From assembly GCA_039190895.1 (NCBI GenBank), contig JBCCXY010000004.1:1-64000 (forward strand): DNA of 64,000 bases, in the 5' to 3' direction. The DNA comes from Ovoidimarina sp039190895 (GTDB lineage Bacteria; Pseudomonadota; Alphaproteobacteria; Rhodobacterales; Rhodobacteraceae). Shown here in pieces: positions 1 to 9,218 of the stretch (within the stretch, counting starts at the first letter, position 1; each line of letters opens with the position of its first letter). A program made the translations under genes and the position numbers. The notes beneath the pieces were generated by a model. That model was given only the letters and a program-made list of their open reading frames with translations. It ran no database searches and had not been told where the DNA came from.

Positions 1-2
1 CC

Positions 3-1253
3 GCCGAAAGCACCAGCCTCATCGCCCATTTCGCGGTCGGCCTTCTGCACAAGGCAGGCGTGCCCGATACGTCCCTGATCCTCGTCCCAGGCATTGGCGC
101 CACGGTCGGCCCGATCCTCTGCTCTGACCCCAAGGTGTCCGGCATCTGCTTCACCGGCTCCACCGCCACCGCGCAATCCATCCACCGCACCATGGCCGCC
201 CACCTTGACCCCGGCGCCCCGCTGATCGCCGAAACAGGCGGCCTCAACGCCATGATCGTCGACAGCACCGCGCTGCCCGAACAGGCGGTCCGCGACGTCA
301 TCGCCAGCGCCTTCCAATCCGCCGGCCAACGCTGCTCGGCCCTGCGCTGCCTCTACGTCCAGGACGACATCGCCGACACCTTCACCGAAATGCTCTTCGG
401 CGCCATGGACGCCCTGACCGTCGGAGACCCCGGCTCCCCCGCCACCGATGTCGGCCCCGTCATCGACCAGGCCGCCCATGACCGCATCACGGCCCACATC
501 GCGCGCGGCACGATCCTCCACCAAACCCCCGCCCGACCGGGCCAGTTCGTGCCCCCGACGGTCCTCTCCATCCCCGGCATTGAGGCCCTGACCGAAGAAA
601 TCTTCGGCCCCGTCCTCCACCTCGCCACCTACCGCGCGGAGGACTTCGACGCCGTCATCCGCGGCATCAACGCCACCGGGTACGGGCTGACCTTCGGCAT
701 CCACTCCCGCATCGACGAGCGCGTGCAAGAGGTCATCCGCGACGTCCATGTCGGCAACCACTACGTCAACCGCAACCAGATCGGCGCCATCGTCGGCTCG
801 CAACCCTTCGGCGGTCACGGCCTGTCCGGCACGGGGCCCAAGGCGGGCGGCCCCCTCTACCTCCCGCAATTCCAACGCGGCCCGGCGCAGGCGTCGTCCC
901 AACAACTCCCCGGCCCGACCGGGGAATCCAACCGCTACACCGTCACCCCCAAACGCCACGTCCTCTGCCACGGCCCCGACGCCGCCGAAGACGTCGCCTG
1001 GGCCAAGTCGCTCGGCATCACCGCCGAGATCCACACCGGCGACGCAACAGACCTGGCCGACCGCGCACAGCTCGACCTCGTCATCGGCAGCGGCCCCGAC
1101 CTCGCCCCCCTCCGCCGGGCGCTCGCCAACCGCGACGGCCCCATCGTCCAGGTACGCACCCGCGACACCGCCGCGCCCCTCTTGTTTCTGGAAACCGCCA
1201 CCTGCATCGACATCACCGCCGCCGGGGGCAACGTCGATCTGCTGGGCGCCTAA
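3..1253 (+). CDS. putA: Bifunctional proline dehydrogenase/L-glutamate gamma-semialdehyde dehydrogenase PutA, C-terminal part (5' end outside window)
   Basis: Open from the window edge in frame 3 and ending in TAA at 1251-1253; 416 residues visible. The first part is the C-terminal half of an aldehyde dehydrogenase fold: the segment AETGGLNAMIVDS carries the general-base Glu, and SAGQRCSALR carries the nucleophilic Cys. PutA oxidises proline to P5C with its FAD domain (not in view) and then P5C to glutamate with NAD+ in this domain. After the ALDH core comes a further region of roughly 130 residues, as in long PutA proteins that have a C-terminal ALDH-superfamily-like domain. The missing N-terminal half means the length and any DNA-binding domain cannot be judged. 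A 7-bp stem-loop follows the stop, and the next gene is convergent. Confidence 0.9.
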   Translation, partial: AESTSLIAHFAVGLLHKAGVPDTSLILVPGIGATVGPILCSDPKVSGICFTGSTATAQSIHRTMAAHLDPGAPLIAETGGLNAMIVDSTALPEQAVRDVIASAFQSAGQRCSALRCLYVQDDIADTFTEMLFGAMDALTVGDPGSPATDVGPVIDQAAHDRITAHIARGTILHQTPARPGQFVPPTVLSIPGIEALTEEIFGPVLHLATYRAEDFDAVIRGINATGYGLTFGIHSRIDERVQEVIRDVHVGNHYVNRNQIGAIVGSQPFGGHGLSGTGPKAGGPLYLPQFQRGPAQASSQQLPGPTGESNRYTVTPKRHVLCHGPDAAEDVAWAKSLGITAEIHTGDATDLADRAQLDLVIGSGPDLAPLRRALANRDGPIVQVRTRDTAAPLLFLETATCIDITAAGGNVDLLGA

Positions 1254-1259
1254 GCGAGG

Positions 1260-1277
1260 CGCGCCCGCAAGGGCGCG
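1260..1277. terminator. GC-rich hairpin between convergent putA and tctA
   Basis: Perfect 7-bp stem CGCGCCC/GGGCGCG with a GCAA tetraloop, lying 7 nt after the putA stop and 10 nt before the tctA stop. There is no clear T-run on either side, so it may be a bidirectional terminator of the GC-hairpin type or only an mRNA end-stabilising structure. Confidence 0.45.
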
Positions 1278-1287
1278 ACGAGCGACC

Positions 1288-2805
1288 CTACTGAGCCGAC
1301 CGCTCCGCCCGACCCCCCCGGCGCAGCAACTTCAGCGCCGGAAGCGCGATCAGGATCAGCGCGATCACCGTGATCGGCCCCGCAATCGGCCGCGTGAAAA
1401 AGATCGACGGATCGCCCGACGACAACAGCAGCGACTGCCGCAACGTCGGCTCCGCAATCGGCCCCAGCACAATCGCCAGAACCGCCGGCGCCAGCGGATA
1501 ATCGAACTTTCGCAAAAAGAACGCCCCGATCCCGAAGATCACCATCAGCCAGATATCAAACATATCCCGCGTCGCCGCATAGCCGCCCGCAATCGACAGC
1601 ACGAAGATCATCGGCGCGAGGATCGTGAACGGCATCCGCAGCATCCAGATGAACAGCGGAATGAACGCCAGATTGATCAGCACAGCCGCCACGTTCGAGA
1701 TATAGAAGGACCCGATCAGCCCCCACACGAACTCCGTCTCGTCCACGAACAGACGCGGCCCCGGCACCAGCCCCCAGATCACCATCCCGCCCAGCAGGAT
1801 CGCCGTCGTCGGAGATCCCGGTATCCCCAGCGTCAGCATCGGCAACATCGACCCCGTGGATGCCGAGTTATTCGCCGACTCCGGCGCCGCCACGCCGTCC
1901 GGGTTCCCGGCGCCAAAACTCTCGGGCTTCCGCGACACTATCTTCGCCACGCCGTACGACATCAGCGACCCCGGCGTCGCCCCCGCCGCCGGCAGGATCC
2001 CCACGAAGAACCCCAACAGCGACCCAATCGTCGTCCCCTTCCAGCCCCGCTTTGTCGCCTCCTTGGCATCGCGCGCCATGCCCTTGACGGTCATCTTCGG
2101 GTTGGTCGTCGTCACCTCCCCCCGCGTCTGCTCGATGGTCCACAGCATCTCGCCGATGCCGTACACCCCGATGGCCAGCACGAGAAACCCGATCCCCTGC
2201 AGGAACCCGTTCATGTCAAACAGCACCAGCCGCGGCGCGCCCGAGATCTGATCGAACCCGATCGCCCCCAGCACCAGCCCAAAGCAGATCGAGAAGATCG
2301 TCTTGGGGATGTCGTCGCCGCCCAAGCCCACGAATGTGGCAAACGCCAACAGCATCAGCGCAAAGACCTCGGGCGGCCCAAACGACAACGCCAGATTGGC
2401 CAGAACCGGCGCAAACAGCGTGAACAGAATATTCGCGACCGTGCCCCCCACAAACGACGCCAGCGCGGCGGTCACCAGCGCCAGGCTTGCGCGCCCCTGT
2501 GTCGCCAACGGCTTGCCGTCAAACGTCGTGGCCACCGCTGTCGACGCACCCGGAATCCCCAGCGTGATTGACGAAATCGCCCCCCCGTACATCGCCCCGT
2601 AATAAATCGCGGCCAGAAAGATGATCGCCCCGCTCGGCGGCACGAGGAACGTGATCGGCAGCAAAATCGCCACACCGTTGACCGACCCCAAACCCGGCAT
2701 CGCCCCGATGAACAGTCCCAGCGTCACGCCCACCAGAATGAGCATCAAGTTCAGGGGCTGCAGCGACAGCACCATGCCATCAGCGAGAAGGGACAGGACT
2801 TCCAT
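1288..2805 (-). CDS. tctA: Tripartite tricarboxylate transporter large permease TctA
   Basis: 505 residues, the normal length for TctA (about 500), and almost entirely hydrophobic, with about 10-12 predicted membrane segments. The N-terminus has the family glycine-rich stretch (LGLFIGAMPGLGSVNGVAILLP), and a second similar one (GILPAAGATPGSLMSYG) begins the second half; these are the two repeated signature motifs of the family. It is the channel subunit that uses an ion gradient to bring in a carboxylate delivered by TctC. It is the last gene of tctC-tctB-tctA on the minus strand, 27 nt after tctB. ATG start with a poor ribosome site. The substrate cannot be told from sequence: citrate is the classical case, but the family is broad. 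Confidence 0.93.
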   Translation of the reverse strand: MEVLSLLADGMVLSLQPLNLMLILVGVTLGLFIGAMPGLGSVNGVAILLPITFLVPPSGAIIFLAAIYYGAMYGGAISSITLGIPGASTAVATTFDGKPLATQGRASLALVTAALASFVGGTVANILFTLFAPVLANLALSFGPPEVFALMLLAFATFVGLGGDDIPKTIFSICFGLVLGAIGFDQISGAPRLVLFDMNGFLQGIGFLVLAIGVYGIGEMLWTIEQTRGEVTTTNPKMTVKGMARDAKEATKRGWKGTTIGSLLGFFVGILPAAGATPGSLMSYGVAKIVSRKPESFGAGNPDGVAAPESANNSASTGSMLPMLTLGIPGSPTTAILLGGMVIWGLVPGPRLFVDETEFVWGLIGSFYISNVAAVLINLAFIPLFIWMLRMPFTILAPMIFVLSIAGGYAATRDMFDIWLMVIFGIGAFFLRKFDYPLAPAVLAIVLGPIAEPTLRQSLLLSSGDPSIFFTRPIAGPITVIALILIALPALKLLRRGGRAERSAQ

Positions 2806-2832
2806 GGTCTGGGTCTCGGGTCTGGGACGCGA

Positions 2833-3336
2833 TCAGTAGATGATCTCGTACAGGATGTTGAAGACAGGGTCGGTGAAGGGCAGGCCGCTCGGCATGGTGA
2901 TGCGCATCGCGCCCTCGAAAAAGAAAAAGAACCCGATGGGCACGGGGATCGCGATGGCCAGCGTGGTGAACCACGAATGGCGTCCGAGATACCGTATGTA
3001 ATACAGCAGGAACACCATCATCGCGCCGTACATCGAGATGATGTTCACCAGCGCCACGAACACGATAATGCCGCCGCCCACCAGCAGCAGCATCCGCCAT
3101 CCGTATTCATCCAGCACGGGTTCGTCCGATTGAGATGGCGGGCTCGTCCCGCGCCACCAGTTCAGCGCGATCATCCCGCAGGACAGCAGCATGATCGCCG
3201 ACAGCCAGAACGGCCACGCGCCCCCGCCGGGGCCCTCATCGGCCACATAGCCGATGGGCAGTTCGGCGCTTTTCCACATGAAGTAAATCGAGAGAAGGGC
3301 CAGAATGCCCGCGGTGATGATCTCGCCCTTGCGCAT
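2833..3336 (-). CDS. tctB: Tripartite tricarboxylate transporter small membrane subunit TctB
   Basis: 167 residues with four predicted membrane segments. TctB proteins are poorly conserved but are recognised by size, four helices and position between TctC and TctA, all of which hold here. It begins MRKGEIITAGILALLS, with GGAAGGG about 6 nt before the ATG. The loop between helices 2 and 3 is acidic and proline-rich. Role: small permease subunit that pairs with TctA in the inner membrane. Confidence 0.9.
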   Translation of the reverse strand: MRKGEIITAGILALLSIYFMWKSAELPIGYVADEGPGGGAWPFWLSAIMLLSCGMIALNWWRGTSPPSQSDEPVLDEYGWRMLLLVGGGIIVFVALVNIISMYGAMMVFLLYYIRYLGRHSWFTTLAIAIPVPIGFFFFFEGAMRITMPSGLPFTDPVFNILYEIIY

Positions 3337-3382
3337 CTTGGCCCTTCCCCAAAGTCATTTGCCCGCAAACGGGGCCGCAGAT

Positions 3383-4354
3383 TTAGCCGTCGAGCGACTC
3401 GAGAAGCTTCTTGTGGTTCTCAACCTGCGTCGCCCAGTAATCGCGCTGCGCGTCAGCATCCATCCAAAGCGGCGACAGGCTTTCGGACGTCAGATAGCCC
3501 TGCCACTCCTCGCTCTCATAGATCTTGGTGAACAGGTCCTGATAATAGGCCGCTGCCTCGTCCGACATGCCCGGCGCGCCCACAACGGCCCGCTGGTTGT
3601 AGTACGAGAAGTCGTGCCCCCGCTCCTTCATCGTGGGAACGTCCGGATAGGCTGGCAGACGCTCATCCGAGAACGCGACGAGCGGCACGAAATCGCCCGC
3701 CTCATAGAAACCCTTCGCTTCCGCCGGGTTGTTCACCGTCGCCATGATCTGCTGACCAGCCAGGTCCTTGGCCACAGCACCACCGCCGTCATAGGGAATG
3801 TACTTGATGTCGAGCCCATAGGCGCCCGACATGTACGCGATCACAATGCTGTCTTCCTGACCGGCCCCGGTGCCGCCCATGACGAACTCACCGTTCATCG
3901 ACTTCACCTTCTCGACATACTCGTCGAACGTGGTGATGCCACTGTCCTTGTGGACCCACAGCACGAACGGGTCGACGCCCATCATCGCCACTGGCGTGAA
4001 GGTCTGGATGTCGATGCCGAGGTTGTCCTGACGCAAGGGCGTCGTGAAGAACGAGTTCAGCGTCACCAGAATTGTGTGATCCGGGTCGCTCGCGCCGCTG
4101 ACATGGATCAGCGCCTCGGCGCCCGAGCCGCCGCCCTTGTTGTTCGGCACCAGCGGGCGCGTGGTCATGTCGCCCTTCTCGGCCACTGACTGGACGAAAC
4201 GGGCAATCTGGTCGGCGCCACCGCCGGGCCCGGCCATGATGACGAAATCAATAGGCTTGCGCGGCGTCCAATCCGCGGCCACAGCAGCCACCGGTAGGGC
4301 TGCAAGAGCCGTGGCGCAGGCCATGGAAATGAAAGTGCGTTTGGTAAGCGACAT
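3383..4354 (-). CDS. tctC: Tripartite tricarboxylate transporter periplasmic substrate-binding protein TctC
   Basis: 323 residues. The start at 4354 (MSLTKRTFISMACATALA) is chosen because AAGGAGG lies just upstream and the protein then begins with a clean signal peptide ending near VAA/ADWTPRKP; an in-frame start 42 nt further upstream has no such site. The mature protein begins with the family pattern PIDFVIMAGPGGGADQIARF, and the later stretch RLPAYPDVPTMKERG is typical of the Bug/TctC family. It binds a carboxylate in the periplasm and passes it to TctAB. It is the first gene of the operon, so the operon promoter lies in 4355-4634. Confidence 0.92.
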   Translation of the reverse strand: MSLTKRTFISMACATALAALPVAAVAADWTPRKPIDFVIMAGPGGGADQIARFVQSVAEKGDMTTRPLVPNNKGGGSGAEALIHVSGASDPDHTILVTLNSFFTTPLRQDNLGIDIQTFTPVAMMGVDPFVLWVHKDSGITTFDEYVEKVKSMNGEFVMGGTGAGQEDSIVIAYMSGAYGLDIKYIPYDGGGAVAKDLAGQQIMATVNNPAEAKGFYEAGDFVPLVAFSDERLPAYPDVPTMKERGHDFSYYNQRAVVGAPGMSDEAAAYYQDLFTKIYESEEWQGYLTSESLSPLWMDADAQRDYWATQVENHKKLLESLDG

Positions 4355-4466
4355 TTGGTCCTCCTTGTTCAGCGATCCACCGAGCGACGGGCGCACCCGA
4401 GTCGCCGTTTAACCAGCGGGTAACTATCTTTCGTAACTCCAATTTCAAGAAAAATTTTATTGCGTG

Positions 4467-4482
4467 CAAAAGTATACAATCC
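4467..4482. promoter_or_regulatory. Possible GntR-type operator or promoter region of the tct operon
   Basis: The tctC upstream region has an AT-rich stretch (about 4425-4485) in an otherwise GC-rich sequence. It contains the palindrome GTATAC at 4472-4477, set in TTGTATACTT when read on the minus strand. FCD-type GntR regulators often bind sites of the form TTGTATACAA, so this is a candidate operator. No regulator gene is adjacent, and the site is short enough to occur by chance. Confidence 0.25.
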
Positions 4483-4606
4483 GACGGTTTGCCGCACTTG
4501 GGCAGAACGAAGTCCGCTCCGCTATGGCCTTGCGCCAACACAGAAAAGTCTATCGATTCCGTGGGGTTCTTTGAGACACCCCCGCCATTGCAGGGCCAAG
4601 CCACCT

Positions 4607-4630
4607 GTAGGGCGCGCTTTAGCGCAGCCC
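4607..4630 (+). repeat. REP-like hairpin with GTAG foot (copy 1)
   Basis: GTAG at 4607-4610 is followed directly by a GC-rich imperfect hairpin to 4630 (arms near GGGCGCGCT and AGCGCAGCCC). It lies 5 nt from the stop codon of the universal stress protein gene. The arrangement matches the hairpin type of copy 4 at 30814-30836 read on the minus strand. Confidence 0.6.
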
Positions 4631-4634
4631 GGCC

Positions 4635-5486
4635 CTAGTGCGCCATCACAACCGCCATCTCGGCGCGATCCACAACAGCCTGCGTGTTTCCGCCGAACAA
4701 CGTTTCCCGCTCATGGCTCACGCTGTAGGCGCCCATCAGCAGCAACTCCGCACCCGCACCCGCCGCTTCCTCCAACAGAACCGCACCGGGGTTCTGGGCC
4801 TCAAAGCGACGCACCGACGCCTTGATCTGACGCAGCGCGTAATAGGCGACGAGCTCGTCCGTCGAGGCCCCGTGCGGCACACCTTTGCCCCCACAAAGTA
4901 CCGTCACCTCATCCGCCGCTTCCACAAGATCCAGCGTCAAGGCCACCATCCGCGCCGCCTCCAGCGACCCGTTCCACGCCACCGCCACATGCGCCGCGAA
5001 ATCCGCAGGCGAGGTCACCTCAGGACACATCAGCACCGGACGCCCGGTCTGAAACAAGCCCGCCTTCAGCGTATTTGTACCTAGGTTCCGATCCCGATCC
5101 GGCTTTGCCACGACGATCAGATCCGCCAGCCGCCCCCAATGCCGGACAACATCCATCATCCGCCCGGTCTCTTCGATGAACTCCACCGAAGCCCGCGACC
5201 CGTTGGGCTGATCCGTCTCCGTCAGATCCAGCGCGCTCGCCACCTCGTGCAGCTTCTCCCGCAGCGCCGTTTCTTCTTGATTGGACAGTTCCGCCGCCTG
5301 GCTCACAATCGTGTCTCTCGCAAACTTCGGCAACGGGATCCCATAGGGAACCATCTCTTCCGGGCTGGGGCGGCAATGCGCCACCACGATATGCGCCCCG
5401 TGCCGATGCGCCAGCATTGCCGCATGCGACAGCACGACCTCACCCATGCCCTGCCCCCGCACAGGCACCAAGATCCTCCTCAACAT
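4635..5486 (-). CDS. Two-domain universal stress protein (UspA family)
   Basis: 283 residues, about twice a single UspA domain. The start at 5486 (MLRRILVPVRGQGMG) has GAGGGAGGG about 6 nt upstream; a longer in-frame reading from 5540 adds 18 non-conserved residues. The second domain ends with the nucleotide-binding pattern of the family (MGAYSVSHERETLFGGNT), in which Gly and Ser/Thr contact ATP phosphates. The first domain has a degenerate version. Usp proteins are cytoplasmic and help survival under starvation or membrane stress; the exact role here is unknown. It stands alone, with the divergent TMEM43-like gene 120 nt away. Confidence 0.88.
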   Translation of the reverse strand: MLRRILVPVRGQGMGEVVLSHAAMLAHRHGAHIVVAHCRPSPEEMVPYGIPLPKFARDTIVSQAAELSNQEETALREKLHEVASALDLTETDQPNGSRASVEFIEETGRMMDVVRHWGRLADLIVVAKPDRDRNLGTNTLKAGLFQTGRPVLMCPEVTSPADFAAHVAVAWNGSLEAARMVALTLDLVEAADEVTVLCGGKGVPHGASTDELVAYYALRQIKASVRRFEAQNPGAVLLEEAAGAGAELLLMGAYSVSHERETLFGGNTQAVVDRAEMAVVMAH

Positions 5487-5606
5487 CGCGTCCCTCCCTC
5501 GTCTTTCCGGGAACGTAGCGCGCGTTCCAACCCAAGTCATCTCAGACCCTATTGTCGCCCAATTCCCTCGTTAGCCATCTGCACCGACGAAACGGGAGAC
5601 GCGGCT

Positions 5607-6713
5607 ATGGCACACAGTTACACCGTAAGGCGCGGCGCCGGAGGTCGGATCAAGAACGCATTCGCTGGCCTGATACTCGGACCAATTTTGGTGTTCGCGT
5701 CGATCTGGCTTCTGTCGTGGAACGAACATCGCGCCTTCGAACGCACCCAGGCCCTCAAACACGGGCAAAAGATCGTCGTCGCCGGAAACGCCGAGGCCCC
5801 GTTCTCGGCGCTGGACGGCGCGCTTGTTCATTTCACCGGTAACCTCGTCGGGATCGAGCCGGTATCGGATGACGTTTTCGGCGTTGAAACAGATGCCGTC
5901 GCCCTGCGTCGCGACGTATGGATGTACCAATGGGTCGAAACCCGGCGCACGACGGATGACACAACGACCTACACCTATTCGAAGGAATGGAAGTCCCGAC
6001 ACATCGAATCCAGCGGCTTCCACCGGTCACGCGACTACGCGAACCCCCCGGAGTTCCCATACCCCGACCAAACCTGGCTCGCCGACGAAATCGACCTGGG
6101 CGCAGTCCCCCTCGGCGAAAGCATGCGTGCCGAGATCGACTTCTTCGAACCCATGCCACTGCCCGAAACCTCCGCCGTCTCAGGCTACACGCCGCAGGGG
6201 GAATGGCTATCCACCGTCGACGGCGAACCGCAGATCGGCGACACGCGCATCCGCTTCGAAATCGTCCCCGAAGGCCCGGCAAGCGCCGTTGGCCTGTTCG
6301 AACAAAACGCGCTTCTAAGCTATCAAACCGACTGGGGTCCCATCGCCCTGATCGAAATCGGGATCCGATCGTCGGATGAGCTCTTTGAGCAGGCCCACCG
6401 TGAGAACCTGATCACGACATGGCTGTATCGCTTCGGCGGCGTCATTCTGGCTGGCATCGGCTGCGCGATCTTCGTGTCGCCGCTGACGACCATCGTCGGC
6501 TTCGTCCCACTTATCGGCCCCCTGATCCGCAGCCTGGGTGGCGCGATGGCCTTCGGCGTAGGCGCCATGATCGCGATCTGCACCATCGCCGTCGCATGGT
6601 TCGCCGTCCGCCCAATGTTGAGCCTTGCGCTCATCGCCGCCGCTCTCGTGATCGTCGGCGCGGTCCGACGCCTCGGTGCAAAAGGCGAAGACCAGGACGT
6701 CCCTGTGACCTAG
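5607..6713 (+). CDS. TMEM43 family membrane protein
   Basis: 368 residues. The start ATG at 5607 has GGGAGA about 8 nt upstream. One membrane helix lies near the N-terminus (about residues 18-36, AGLILGPILVFASIWLLS), followed by NEHRAFERTQAL, a motif I recognise from bacterial TMEM43/DUF1625 proteins. A long extracytoplasmic domain follows, then three hydrophobic segments in the last 110 residues. The architecture of one N-terminal helix, a large soluble loop and three C-terminal helices matches the family. The molecular function in bacteria is unknown to me. Neighbours give no functional hint. Confidence 0.82.
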   Translation: MAHSYTVRRGAGGRIKNAFAGLILGPILVFASIWLLSWNEHRAFERTQALKHGQKIVVAGNAEAPFSALDGALVHFTGNLVGIEPVSDDVFGVETDAVALRRDVWMYQWVETRRTTDDTTTYTYSKEWKSRHIESSGFHRSRDYANPPEFPYPDQTWLADEIDLGAVPLGESMRAEIDFFEPMPLPETSAVSGYTPQGEWLSTVDGEPQIGDTRIRFEIVPEGPASAVGLFEQNALLSYQTDWGPIALIEIGIRSSDELFEQAHRENLITTWLYRFGGVILAGIGCAIFVSPLTTIVGFVPLIGPLIRSLGGAMAFGVGAMIAICTIAVAWFAVRPMLSLALIAAALVIVGAVRRLGAKGEDQDVPVT

Positions 6714-6828
6714 CGCACTACGTGTCGGCGCCGCGCCCCGTCGTTACAGCAACTTCATATTTCCGTCGCGCCCTTGTTACCCGCTCATTGGATGAGCCGG
6801 GGATCTATTCCAGTCCAAGGGTGATGAC

Positions 6829-8391
6829 ATGCAAACGTCCAAACTGCTCCTCGCAACGGCGCTCACAGGGGCAATGGCAACCTCCGCAATGGCGGACGGC
6901 GCCAAGAACGTAATCTTGATGGTATCCGACGGTATCGGCTTCAACGGCTGGCTGGCCGGGGATTACTATCAGGGTCTCGCCAACCAGCAATCCTACCAGA
7001 TCGTGCGCCCCGATGGCACCGCGCCCATCGTGCTCGGCCTCGACCACCACGCGTTGAACCTAATCGACGCGCAGGGCAACGTCCTGCCCAGCGGCGCCGA
7101 CGTCTCCGAAGCAGCTGGCGCCATAGCGCAAGGATATGACCCCAGCACGCGCTGGATGAATTTCGAAGCCACCATCCGCAATGACTTTGCCCCTGTCGGC
7201 GAACGCTACACATCCTACACCGACAGCGCGGCGGCGGGCACCGCACTCATGGCGGGCCGCAAGACGTCGAACGGACGCATCAACATGGACTGGACCGGCA
7301 CCGAGCGGTTCAAGACCATTGCCGAGATCGCCTCGGATCAGGGTAAGGCCACCGGGTCGGTCATCTCCGTCATGATCTCGCACGCCACCGGGGCCGCGAC
7401 CATCGCCCACAACACCTCGCGCAACAACTATGTCGAGATCTTCAACGAAATGCTGGCCAGCGACCTTGACGTCATCATGGGCGCGGGTCACCCGTTGTTC
7501 GACGACAGCGGCAATCCGGTAGAACCCGAAGACGAGGACGCCTACCGATTTGTCGGCGGCTCTGAAACTCTGACGGCCCTGACCAGCGACACGGGCGTCA
7601 ACCGCTTTACCTTCATCGACGCCAAAGCAGACTTCGAGGCGCTGGCCGACGGCGGCACTCTGCCTGAGCGCGTTGTCGGTGTGGCACAGGCCGGGTCCAC
7701 CCTGCAGGCCAGCCGCGAGGACCTGCCTGCGGGCGACACCCCGTCCGGCATGGCCTTCAACCCGCTGACCCCCGACCTCGCGACGATGAGCGTTGGGGCA
7801 CTCAACGTCCTCAATCAGGATCCCGACGGCTTCTTCGTGATGATCGAAGGTGGCGCCGTCGATTGGATGGGCCACCGCAACGACATGCCCCGCTTCATTG
7901 AAGAGCAGGTGGACTTCAACCTCGCCGTGGACGCGGTGATTGCCTGGGTGGAAGAGAACTCCAGCTGGGACGAAACGCTGCTCATCGTGACCTCTGATCA
8001 CGAATGCGGCGGCATCTGGGGCGAAGGCACCTGGACCAACGGCACCGGAGGACCCGTGGCCGCTGACCGCAGCGACGAGGCCATCCTCGCCGCGCGCTTC
8101 GACCCGACCGAGGATGTGTTCAACGAATACCTCGCCGTGCAGGACAAGGGCGCAGGCAACATGCCTGGCTACATGTTCTCGTCCCGCAACCACACCAACG
8201 AACTGGTGCCGCTTTGGGCACTTGGCGCGGGGGCAGAGCGCTTTGCCCACTTCACCCAAACCGACCTCGGCGCCGCGCGCCTCTGGGGCGACCAGTACGA
8301 CTGGGACGGCGACTACGTGGACAACACCGCCGTGTTCCACGTCATGAACGAAGCCCTCGCAAACCACGCCGCCGCCCAGGCGACGCAGTAA
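6829..8391 (+). CDS. Secreted alkaline phosphatase (PhoA superfamily)
   Basis: 520 residues with a signal peptide ending near AMA/DGAKNV. Active-site features are visible: the metal Asp in ILMVSDGIGF (about D34), the phosphorylated Ser in YTDSAAAGTALMAG (about S133), and later metal ligands in VIEGGAVDWMGHRND, TSDHECGG and SRNHTNELV. It releases phosphate from organic phosphate esters in the periplasm or outside. The 115-nt leader is AT-richer than its surroundings, but I could not make a convincing Pho box there. A strong hairpin follows at 8411-8433, so it is probably a single-gene unit. Confidence 0.93.
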   Translation: MQTSKLLLATALTGAMATSAMADGAKNVILMVSDGIGFNGWLAGDYYQGLANQQSYQIVRPDGTAPIVLGLDHHALNLIDAQGNVLPSGADVSEAAGAIAQGYDPSTRWMNFEATIRNDFAPVGERYTSYTDSAAAGTALMAGRKTSNGRINMDWTGTERFKTIAEIASDQGKATGSVISVMISHATGAATIAHNTSRNNYVEIFNEMLASDLDVIMGAGHPLFDDSGNPVEPEDEDAYRFVGGSETLTALTSDTGVNRFTFIDAKADFEALADGGTLPERVVGVAQAGSTLQASREDLPAGDTPSGMAFNPLTPDLATMSVGALNVLNQDPDGFFVMIEGGAVDWMGHRNDMPRFIEEQVDFNLAVDAVIAWVEENSSWDETLLIVTSDHECGGIWGEGTWTNGTGGPVAADRSDEAILAARFDPTEDVFNEYLAVQDKGAGNMPGYMFSSRNHTNELVPLWALGAGAERFAHFTQTDLGAARLWGDQYDWDGDYVDNTAVFHVMNEALANHAAAQATQ

Positions 8392-8410
8392 CGAGTGTCC
8401 GAGTAGTAAG

Positions 8411-8433
8411 CGGCGCGCCCATGCGGCGCGCCG
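8411..8433. terminator. Hairpin terminator candidate between convergent genes
   Basis: Perfect 9-bp stem CGGCGCGCC/GGCGCGCCG with a 5-nt loop, 20 nt after the alkaline phosphatase stop and 23 nt before the stop of the convergent LysE gene. The plus side continues TGTTCCGTTT, only weakly T-rich. It probably serves both genes. Confidence 0.55.
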
Positions 8434-8455
8434 TGTTCCGTTTCAGGGGTCCGGC

Positions 8456-9082
8456 TTAGCGCTCTTGCAGCGCGAGCCGCACACCCAAAGCACAGTAAAT
8501 GCCGCCAACGACCTTGGCCTGCCATCTCAACACCAACGGATTGCGACGCAGGAACGCGCCAAGTCCCCCGGCGGCAACGGAATAGACGATTGTGCTGAGA
8601 AAGCCGATGAGCGCAAAGATTACACCCAGAATGGTCAGTTGCAAAACCACGAACCCGTTTTCGGGCGTGACGAACTGGGGCAGAAACGCAAGGAAGAACA
8701 GCGCCGTTTTCGGGTTCAGCACCTCGGCCAGAATGGCCTGCCGAAAGGCTTGCGTCGCTGTGATCGGCACGCGCCCCTGCCCGAGGTCAGCGGGTGCCTT
8801 CTCGAAGATCGCCCGCAGCCCAAGATACACCAGATAGGCCGCGCCGAGGTACTTCACGATCGTAAACAACGTGGCCGATGCCGCGATGATCGCGGATAAG
8901 CCGACAACGGCCATCATTGTGTGCAAGACATCCCCTGCGGTGATCCCAGCCCCAGTGGCGATCCCAACTTTGGTCCCCGAAGTTGTGGCACGTGCAACGG
9001 TCAAAAGCGTTGCCGGTCCGGGAATGAACACAAAGCCCAGAACGATAAGCGAATACGCAAGCAGCAGACCCGGTTCGAACAT
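8456..9082 (-). CDS. LysE/RhtB family amino-acid exporter
   Basis: 208 residues, the usual size, with about six hydrophobic segments. The N-terminal stretch LGFVFIPGPATLLTVARAT is the conserved first helix and loop of the RhtB/LysE family, and LNPKTALFFLAFLPQF is the second family signature. GGAGA precedes the ATG by 5 nt. Such proteins export amino acids or their derivatives (lysine, homoserine, threonine and others) using the proton gradient; the substrate is not predictable. It appears monocistronic. Confidence 0.9.
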   Translation of the reverse strand: MFEPGLLLAYSLIVLGFVFIPGPATLLTVARATTSGTKVGIATGAGITAGDVLHTMMAVVGLSAIIAASATLFTIVKYLGAAYLVYLGLRAIFEKAPADLGQGRVPITATQAFRQAILAEVLNPKTALFFLAFLPQFVTPENGFVVLQLTILGVIFALIGFLSTIVYSVAAGGLGAFLRRNPLVLRWQAKVVGGIYCALGVRLALQER

Positions 9083-9218
9083 TCCCGTCTCCGAATTTGA
9101 GCCATCAGCAATCCACAGATCAAACCCGATGGCAAGCGGCGTCGATGCGGGAAGCCTTTCAGGAAAGGCACGCCCCTTGGCGCGGCAAAACAGGGCCTTA
9201 CGGACCTATGAATGCAAT

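Noticed and set aside
748..2571. Long plus-strand open reading frame opposite and across putA/tctA
   Set aside because: Its product is extremely Arg-, Pro- and His-rich with no domain; it lies in a shifted frame of putA and antisense to tctA, both well supported. High GC gives such open frames.
5139..5606. Longer start for the TMEM43-like protein
   Set aside because: The extra N-terminal region is antisense to the universal stress protein gene and has a basic low-complexity composition; the ATG at 5607 is followed directly by the expected membrane segment.
6714..6828. Pho box upstream of alkaline phosphatase
   Set aside because: The region has weak TTACA/TTCAT-like repeats, but not two good 7-bp half-sites with the normal 4-nt spacing, so I do not claim it.
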